NCBI RefSeq assembly: GCF_001570745.1
Contig: NZ_BCSG01000032.1
Coordinates: 1-38,436 of the forward strand
Reading direction: 5' to 3'
From: Alicyclobacillus mali NBRC 102425
GTDB lineage: Bacteria > Bacillota > Bacilli > Alicyclobacillales > Alicyclobacillaceae
Length of the DNA: 38,436 bases
Both the position numbers and the translations under genes were made by a program. The notes beneath the pieces are model-generated. The model saw only the letters and a program-made list of their open reading frames with translations. It made no database searches and had not been told where the DNA came from. Shown piece after piece: positions 33,148-38,436 of the stretch (position 1 is the first letter of the stretch; each line of letters begins with the position of its first letter).

Positions 33148-34679
33148 GGACGCCACCTCCGCCCCCGGCGCCACTTACCCGCCGTATGCCTCGGGACGCG
33201 ATCGCGCTCGACCGGTTCGAACTGGCGCGGCCTGCCCTGCATCATCCACCACGGCGCGCGAATGATCACGTCCTTCATATCGCGGGTGATGTTCGGAGCG
33301 ACGGGCGCGAGATACGGCACACCGAACGATCGGAGGGACGCCATGCGGCCCAAAAGCGCGATGCCAAGCATCAGAATCCCATATAGGCCAAAGAGACCCG
33401 CCGCCATCACGAACGGAAACTGGAGGAGTCTCGCCGCCTGCACGAGGCCCAGGGCGGGCAGCGTAAACGACGCCACGCCCGTGGCCGACACGATGATCAC
33501 CATGCCCGGTGACACGAGCCCTGCTCGCACGGCCGCATCGCCAATCACGAGCGTCCCGACAATGCTCACCGACTGGCCCACCGCGCGCGGCAAGCGGGTG
33601 CCGGCCTCGCGAAGTGCCTCGAAAGCCACCATCATGCCGAGCGCCTCAATGACCGTCGGAAACGGAATGCCCGAGTGTTGTGCCGCCACGCTCACCAAAA
33701 GCGGCGTCGGCAACAAGTCCTGGTTGTACGTCAAGAGCGCCACATACAGCGCCGGCAAGAGCACGGAACTCCAAAACATGAGGTGCCGCAGGAGGCGAAG
33801 CGGCAGGGCAAGCGAATAGTGCATGTAGTAGTCTTCGGGCGAACTCAGATTCATGGCGAAGGTCACAGGCACCATGAGACACGTCGGCGATCCGTCCGTG
33901 ATCATCGCCACGCGCCCTTCCATCAACCCCGCCACCACGCGATCCGGCCGTTCCGTCTCCTCCGTCGTGGGGAACACCGAGAAGCGAGGGTCGTTGATGA
34001 ACTCGCGCACCTCGTTGATGTCCGCGACATAGTCGACGCGAATCTGCGCGATCCGCCTCCGAACCTCGCGCAGCAGATCGGACTTCACCACGCCTTCTTC
34101 ATACAGGATCGCCATCTGGCACGGCGACGTCTCGCCGATGGTGAACGTCTCGATCTTCAACCGCGGCGACTTGAGGCGCTTGCGCACCATGGCCAGGTTG
34201 ACGGACAGGCTTTCGATGAACGCTTCCTGCGGGCCGTGAAGGGTGGGTTCGTTCTCGGAACGGTCCACGGACCTGGCCGGCACTCGATCGAGCCGCCATG
34301 CCTCCGCCGAACTTGCCCCATCTCGGACGATCACGGCGCATCCGTCGAGCACAGCCCGAACGGCAGCGGAGAGGGTCCCCACCTCCTCCGTCGCAACTCC
34401 CGGACGCGGGATCTCCCGCCGCCCGCGGGGACCTCCGGAGTCGCGCAGGGCGAGCAGCGCCTCCTGCAACTTATCGGCGTCCACCAGCCCTTCGAGCCAC
34501 ACCGCGACGCCCGTATCTCGCTGCGTCGACCAGGGTTGCACACGGAGGTCGGGACACGGCTCGAGGCGTTTTGCTATCTGTTTCGCCACTTCCGCGGCCC
34601 TGCGTGCCAGGATATCCTGCTCCAAGCTCACCCACACCTCGCAATCCGGCCTCTCACCTCTTAACTTGTAGAAACCCAA
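33144..34679 (-). CDS. Germinant receptor A subunit (GerAA-type)
   Basis: A protein of up to 511 residues of the GerA family. A long hydrophilic N-terminal half (to about 280) includes FIESLSVNLAMVRKRLKSPRLKIETFTIGETSPCQMAILYEEGVV and the signature FPTTEETERPDRVVAGLMEGRVAMITDGSPTCLMVPVTF, followed by about five membrane helices and a basic tail. In B. subtilis such A subunits assemble into the ion channel opened by germinants. The start is unclear: TTG at 34679 lies close to the operon's beginning, with GTG codons at 34637 and 34631 as alternatives. It overlaps the C gene by GTGA. First gene of the A-C-D-B-SpoVAF-like cluster. Confidence 0.87.
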   Translation of the reverse strand: MGFYKLRGERPDCEVWVSLEQDILARRAAEVAKQIAKRLEPCPDLRVQPWSTQRDTGVAVWLEGLVDADKLQEALLALRDSGGPRGRREIPRPGVATEEVGTLSAAVRAVLDGCAVIVRDGASSAEAWRLDRVPARSVDRSENEPTLHGPQEAFIESLSVNLAMVRKRLKSPRLKIETFTIGETSPCQMAILYEEGVVKSDLLREVRRRIAQIRVDYVADINEVREFINDPRFSVFPTTEETERPDRVVAGLMEGRVAMITDGSPTCLMVPVTFAMNLSSPEDYYMHYSLALPLRLLRHLMFWSSVLLPALYVALLTYNQDLLPTPLLVSVAAQHSGIPFPTVIEALGMMVAFEALREAGTRLPRAVGQSVSIVGTLVIGDAAVRAGLVSPGMVIIVSATGVASFTLPALGLVQAARLLQFPFVMAAGLFGLYGILMLGIALLGRMASLRSFGVPYLAPVAPNITRDMKDVIIRAPWWMMQGRPRQFEPVERDRVPRHTAGKWRRGRRWRP

Positions 34680-34711
34680 CTGTTTTCATGTGTGGAATTT
34701 GGACGCCAAAC

Positions 34712-34757
34712 AAAAACAGGGCCGCCCCCGAGTGCCCTGCACTCGAGAACGCCCCTG
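34712..34757 (-). terminator. Intrinsic terminator of the isocitrate dehydrogenase gene
   Basis: On the minus strand CAGGG and CCCTG close a long stem whose core CGAGTGC/GCACTCG is perfect, and TTTTTG follows. It lies about 35 bases after the icd stop and just upstream of the gerA-type cluster. Confidence 0.8.
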
Positions 34758-34792
34758 TTCACATGGTCAGCCGTGCGACGCCATCTTTGCGA

Positions 34793-36235
34793 TCAGCCGT
34801 GCACCGCCGAGAACCCCGGGACTCCATCGAAGGTATAGAGGTTTTCGGTCTTGATGACGTCGAATCCCGCCTCGACAATCCTCCGCTGCAACTCCACAAC
34901 CTCCGCGGCCTGAACGGGCGCGCCGCCTTCCTTGCGGAACCGACACCGCCAGTGATCCGTGCAGAACGTCTCCGGAAGACCGTTCGGCCACACCTTGATC
35001 CCGCGGTTCGTGATGACCTCGAGCTTCAACTCGTCCACGTGAATCTGGCTCAGGTTGCTGCCGAGATCGTCCGGAGCCCCCGGGCCCCAGTCGAGGAACA
35101 CGTCCACGCCGACGAGCTGCTTTTCAGCCTTCGGCCCCGGTTGCCACGTGCGTCTCGCAATGGCAGCCGCGTCCTCCCGGTACGACACGGGCTTCAGGAT
35201 CTGCGGGCGCTCGCCCAACCGCTCGATCACGGCGTCCGCAAACGCGTCGGTCCCCACCAGCTTTTTGCTGGAACCCTCGCGGTAAATGTCGCGCGTGTGA
35301 ATGCCGTCCTCAATGGTGCGGAGCCACGCCAGGTGAACCCTTTCCGCCACGGCCGGCTGCCCGATGTGAATCAGCATCATGACGGCTGCGAGCAGGAGGC
35401 CCGAAGGATTGGCGATGTTCTGGCCCGCGATGTCCGGCGCAGAGCCATGAATCGCCTCGAACATCGCAAACCCGTCGCCGATGTTGGCCGACGGCGCCAG
35501 ACCCACCGAGCCGGACAACTCCGCCGTCACGTCAGACAGGATATCGCCGTACAGGTTCGGCATGACCACCACGTCGAACCGCTCTGGCGTGTTAGCCAAG
35601 CGCGCCGCGCCAATGTCCACGATCATCGTCTCGTGCTCGAGATCTGGGTACTCAGCCGCGATGCGCTCGAACTCCTTGTGGAAGAGACCATCCGTGAACT
35701 TCATAATGTTGTCCTTCACAAAGCACGTGACCTTCTTGCGCCCATTCGCGCGCGCATAATCAAACGCGTACCGGATGACGCGCTCAGACCCCGGCTGCGT
35801 GATGAGCTTCAGACACTGGTACACCTGCTGCGTCTGACGATGCTCAATGCCCGCGTAGAGGTCTTCCTCGTTCTCGCGGATGATAATCAGATCCATCTTC
35901 GGATGCGTCGTCTCCACAAACGGGCTGTACGCAACCGTCGGCCGCACGTTGGCGTACAAGTTCAGGGCCTTGCGGAGCGTCACGTTCAGGCTCTTGTAGC
36001 CCCCGCCCTGCGGCGTCGTGATGGGGGCCTTGAGAAGCACGTGCGTCCGCCGCACGCTGTCCCAAGCCTTGGGATCCATCCCGTTGTCAATGCCGCGTTT
36101 ATACACCTTCTCGCCGATCTCGACCGTCTCAATGTCGAGTTCTGCACCCGCAGCTTCCAAAATGCGCAGGGTCGCAGTCATGATTTCGGGACCAATTCCA
36201 TCTCCAAACGCAACGGTAATAGGTGTTTTCGCCAT
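34793..36235 (-). CDS. icd: Isocitrate dehydrogenase, long Thermus-like form
   Basis: A 480-residue member of the isocitrate/isopropylmalate dehydrogenase family. ITVAFGDGIGPEIM opens the protein; the substrate loop PQGGGYKSLNVTLRKALNLYANVRP, the IRENEEDLYAGIEH segment, the Lys of KVTCFVKDNIMKFTDGLF, and the metal-site Asp residues in MPNLYGDILSDVTAELSGSVGLAPSANIG are all present, as is FEAIHGSAPDIAGQNIANPSG. It is longer than the Bacillus enzyme (about 420) by a C-terminal extension of some 140 residues (WQPGPKAEKQLVGVDVFLDWG to the end), as in the Thermus-type enzyme. NADP use is likely but not proven. ATG 36235 has GAAGGGG eight bases upstream. Confidence 0.88.
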   Translation of the reverse strand: MAKTPITVAFGDGIGPEIMTATLRILEAAGAELDIETVEIGEKVYKRGIDNGMDPKAWDSVRRTHVLLKAPITTPQGGGYKSLNVTLRKALNLYANVRPTVAYSPFVETTHPKMDLIIIRENEEDLYAGIEHRQTQQVYQCLKLITQPGSERVIRYAFDYARANGRKKVTCFVKDNIMKFTDGLFHKEFERIAAEYPDLEHETMIVDIGAARLANTPERFDVVVMPNLYGDILSDVTAELSGSVGLAPSANIGDGFAMFEAIHGSAPDIAGQNIANPSGLLLAAVMMLIHIGQPAVAERVHLAWLRTIEDGIHTRDIYREGSSKKLVGTDAFADAVIERLGERPQILKPVSYREDAAAIARRTWQPGPKAEKQLVGVDVFLDWGPGAPDDLGSNLSQIHVDELKLEVITNRGIKVWPNGLPETFCTDHWRCRFRKEGGAPVQAAEVVELQRRIVEAGFDVIKTENLYTFDGVPGFSAVHG

Positions 36236-36295
36236 AGAGAAGACCCCTTCAATCACAAATTCAATCCCGATCCGTCATCGGTACGACCGTAGTGT

Positions 36296-36326
36296 ATCAT
36301 AGCTCACACAAGCTCCGCATTGTCAA
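36296..36326 (-). promoter_or_regulatory. Possible SigA promoter of icd
   Basis: A perfect TTGACA (36326-36321) and TATGAT (36301-36296) on the minus strand are 19 bases apart, somewhat wide, and lie about 60 bases before the icd ATG. Confidence 0.45.
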
Positions 36327-36459
36327 CCAATCGTGAAAAGTCTTCTACCATATGGTGAACAGATTTTTACTGAACATTCACATCATATTCTATGAATTTC
36401 CTAGTGCGTGACGTAGTATGTTCATCGGGACGAAGGCGCCCGTGACGACTAAAAAAAGG
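36327..36459. other. AT-rich intergenic stretch between icd and the IS remnant
   Basis: No gene is seen. The stretch is markedly AT-richer than the DNA to its left and holds a perfect 10-base palindrome, ACCATATGGT, near 36350. It ends where the IS66-like left end begins, so the base-composition boundary lies here. Confidence 0.5.
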
Positions 36460-36990
36460 GTAAGCGTAAACTGAGACCCACGTGGCTTTCATCCTCTCGT
36501 CGCTTGAAAATGTCATCAACAAGCCACGGGAGGGTTCTTGTATGCGAGAGCACATGACTCATCACGAGCGTCGTGAACTTTGGCGCTGAACGTATCGCTG
36601 CCTTCTACGACAGTGGCCTGTCCGCTCGCCAGTTCTGCGCTGAGCACGGTCTGAAACCCCATCAGTTCTGGTACTGGCTTCGCCGACCGAAACGAAACCA
36701 CACCTAGTACGCACGACACGACGTTCGTGTCGATCGTGATGATCTCATCACCTTCGAACACAGGCCGTTCGCCTGACCCTGTGCATTGGTGCGATCGAGA
36801 TTGAGTCCAGCCTGGCTGCGACGCCTCGACACTTGCTGAGCTCATTCAGCTCGGAACGCACGTTTGCTCGCCTTCGACTGGACTTCGGAACACCGCAACC
36901 GTCTTATGAGGGACGGCGTACGTCAAACATGATACCGTTCGATCGCATTCTCACGAAAAGCAGGCTGAACTAAGTCCTCTTGCCAGCAAG
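36460..36990 (+). mobile_element. Remnant of an IS66-type insertion sequence
   Basis: The left part begins GTAAGCG at 36460, the usual start of IS66-family terminal repeats, and a tnpA-like frame follows at 36542. After 36708 the frame is broken; a piece near 36820-36852 reads DASTLAELIQL, resembling the end of TnpA. No matching CGCTTAC right end and no tnpB or tnpC were found before the ABC exporter genes, so the element is truncated. The right limit is approximate. The 36709-37059 stretch holds no other recognisable gene. Confidence 0.65.
36542..36708 (+). pseudogene. Frameshifted IS66 tnpA fragment
   Basis: In three frames read together the fragment gives MTHHERRELWR, then ERIAAFYDSGLSARQFCAEHGLKP, then HQFWYWLRRPKRN, the helix-turn-helix part of IS66 TnpA, whose members typically read A-A-(F/Y)-x-x-S-G-L-(S/T)-x-x-x-F-C. 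Two apparent single-base insertions break it: a T near 36587 and a C in the run of five C at 36657-36661. A stop follows at 36706. The gene cannot make a working protein. Shine-Dalgarno GGAGGG precedes the ATG. Confidence 0.65.
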
Positions 36991-37059
36991 TTGAGCAATG
37001 CACCGTTCATTGTCGTTAAGAGAATCCGCAATCAAGTCTTACATCTTTAAACAACCAAA

Positions 37060-38301
37060 CTACCTTTGTTTACTCCGTAATGCGATTAATACTTGACGGT
37101 AAGACGGATTTTTCCCATACAGCAATACACCCATGCGATATATCTTTGCAGATAGCCAGCCAAAGAACCCTATTGAAACCACTATAATCAAAAGAGAAAG
37201 AATAATTTCTCCCGGCGGCACGCTGGTCATTGACACACGGACAAACATGAACATTGGTGCAAAGAACGGAATGAACGATCCGATAGTAATCAATTGGTTC
37301 GTTGGAGATTGCTCCGAGTAAATCGCACCAAGAAACGCAACGATCATTAGCAGCGTTAACGGCAACATACTTTGAGTGACGTCCTCACTTCGACTCACCA
37401 ACGAACCAAGGGCTGCGTAAAGCGTGGCATAAAAGAAGTATCCTAGGACAAAAAATACAAAGTATAGGACCAAAACGCGCAGTGGAATAGCCGAAAAATC
37501 AACAGGCATTCCACCCAATGACCATAACGGTGATGGTGATAAGTTATAACAAATCACAAAGAACACAATATAGACAAGAAATTGAAGCAAACCAGCTAAG
37601 CCAACACCAATAACCTTACCAAACATGAGGTGTACCGGTTTAACGGATGTGATCAGCAGTTCCATCACCCTTGAACTCTTCTCTACTGCAACAGAGGTGG
37701 AGATTGATGAACCATAAAGTAGAATGGACATGTACAGCAGCAACACCATCAACATCACGGGAACAAATGTCTTCGTATTATCACCGGAACTTCCCGTATA
37801 CACCTGAGTCGCTATCAAATTTACGTTGGCAGTTAATGCCTCCCTTTGATCACTACTCAAATGAAGAGATTGTATTTTACGTGTCGTATAAACATATTGA
37901 ATAAATTGTCGAATTTCCGTGGTTATGGATAGTGGTTGTGGTCCAATGTACACATGAACCGCAGGTACTTGATTCACGGAGTTTTGGATAACAACCAACC
38001 CATCAAGTTTCCCATTCTTAACAAGATTTTTATCAGCGAGAAACTGAGATTGCGTCGAAATACGCCACTGATAACTACCAGAAACGAATTTCCGGAAATT
38101 TTCAGCTGAATATTCCTGGTCCCTTGTGTTGTTAATAACTATCAACGTTCCTTGATGCTGATGATAGAACTTATGGTAAATGGACGGTGCAAAAGCAAGG
38201 ATCGCCATGCATAGTAACCCGCACAACGTAGTAATCAAGTAAACGCGAGATTTGAACCGCTCTGCGAACGAATAAGATAATACAGACCAAAACGCCTTCA
38301 T
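37060..38301 (-). CDS. ABC-2 type exporter permease (NatB-like)
   Basis: A 413-residue membrane protein with one N-terminal helix (about residues 18-40), an outside domain of about 130 residues, and five further helices, the layout of NatB-type ABC-2 permeases. Landmarks are SFAERFKSRVYLITTL at the start, SISTSVAVEKSSRVMELLITSVKPVHLMFGKVIGVGLAGLLQF around residues 205-245, and the SLVSRSEDVTQSMLPL segment, all typical of the family. The ATG directly follows the stop of the ATPase gene. NatAB systems export Na+ or antibiotics; the substrate is unknown here. The gene is clearly more AT-rich than the rest of the window and uses AT-ending codons, a sign of different origin. Confidence 0.88.
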   Translation of the reverse strand: MKAFWSVLSYSFAERFKSRVYLITTLCGLLCMAILAFAPSIYHKFYHQHQGTLIVINNTRDQEYSAENFRKFVSGSYQWRISTQSQFLADKNLVKNGKLDGLVVIQNSVNQVPAVHVYIGPQPLSITTEIRQFIQYVYTTRKIQSLHLSSDQREALTANVNLIATQVYTGSSGDNTKTFVPVMLMVLLLYMSILLYGSSISTSVAVEKSSRVMELLITSVKPVHLMFGKVIGVGLAGLLQFLVYIVFFVICYNLSPSPLWSLGGMPVDFSAIPLRVLVLYFVFFVLGYFFYATLYAALGSLVSRSEDVTQSMLPLTLLMIVAFLGAIYSEQSPTNQLITIGSFIPFFAPMFMFVRVSMTSVPPGEIILSLLIIVVSIGFFGWLSAKIYRMGVLLYGKNPSYRQVLIALRSKQR

Positions 38302-38436
38302 CTAACGCCCCATCCTATCTAAGTAGATTTGATGTAAAGAAGGCTCGACGATCTCGAAGTGATCAACTGATATATCGAGATGCGCCAAGCGCTTCAGTAT
38401 CTCTCTTGCGTGAGTTGCGTCCTTGATCTTTATTGA
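38302..38436 (-). CDS. ABC exporter ATPase, C-terminal fragment (NatA-like)
   Basis: The last 44 codons of an ABC ATPase, running off the right end of the window. The reading ISVDHFEIVEPSLHQIYLDRMGR before the stop is the usual C-terminal phrase of ABC-2-type exporter ATPases (E-P-S-L-x-x-I-F/Y). The stop codon TAG is directly followed by the ATG of the permease gene, so they form one operon. Walker motifs are outside the window. AT-rich like its partner. Confidence 0.8.
   Translation of the reverse strand, partial: SIKIKDATHAREILKRLAHLDISVDHFEIVEPSLHQIYLDRMGR

Noticed and set aside
34298-36292. 664-codon plus-strand frame opposite icd and the gerA-type gene
   Set aside because: It spans two genes and the terminator between them, which a real gene would not do, and shows no domain.
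36367-36555. 62-codon minus-strand frame in the AT-rich gap
   Set aside because: No ribosome-binding site or family resemblance; it overlaps the IS66-like left end.
36516-36845. 109-codon minus-strand frame over the IS remnant
   Set aside because: The plus strand here gives recognisable IS66 TnpA pieces; the minus frame gives nothing recognisable.

Overview
The window looks like a chromosomal segment of a GC-rich, endospore-forming, Gram-positive bacterium of the Alicyclobacillus/Bacillales type. This is inferred from gene content (spoVK, spoVB-like, gerA-type receptor genes, gerP-like genes, and the hflX-ynbB-glnR-glnA order known from Bacillus), from the Bacillus-type LexA and GlnR sites, and from strong Shine-Dalgarno sequences. 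No tRNA, rRNA or CRISPR array was seen.

Layout. 1-2286 (+): 3' end of a FadR-type TetR regulator, then etfB and etfA (fatty-acid oxidation electron transfer). 2317-3968 (-): a compact spore-coat/germination cluster of a GerPC-like protein, a GerP-like single-module protein, an Hsp20-type protein and a protein with two GerP-like modules. 4069-9563 (-): a diguanylate cyclase, a thioredoxin-like lipoprotein, a bifunctional homocysteine methyltransferase/methylenetetrahydrofolate reductase, a small orphan protein, and glycyl-tRNA synthetase. 9730-11207 (+): a HAD phosphatase, then lexA with an SOS box on its -35 element. 11297-16647 (-) with 16854-17867 (+): a hexuronate catabolic operon (uxaA, an IolB/KduI-type isomerase, uxaB, a sugar-porter transporter) divergent from a LacI-family regulator; a 23-bp near-perfect palindrome lies between them.

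17894-24473 (-): spoVK, a small GTPase, a short UbiA-like membrane protein, a 72-residue CxxC membrane protein, hflX, ynbB, glnR and glnA, tightly packed or overlapping down to ynbB, with a GlnR box and internal promoter before glnR. 24652-28972: a large secreted lipoprotein (-), a SpoVB-like flippase (+) and galE (-), suggesting glycan work at the cell or spore surface. 29053-34679 (-): a five-gene germinant-receptor cluster in the order A, C, small two-helix D-like subunit, B, then a second GerA-family gene resembling SpoVAF. 34793-36235 (-): a long, Thermus-type isocitrate dehydrogenase.

36327-38436: base composition falls sharply to AT-rich. The stretch holds a decayed IS66-type element (left end and frameshifted tnpA) and then a NatAB-type ABC exporter whose ATPase gene runs off the window. 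It looks like the edge of acquired DNA.

The most interesting points are the IolB/KduI-type protein sitting where a hexuronate isomerase (UxaC) would be expected; the three unassigned genes inserted between spoVK and hflX; the germinant receptor cluster that carries its own SpoVAF-like gene and D subunit; and the repeated GerP-like modules flanking an Hsp20 gene.
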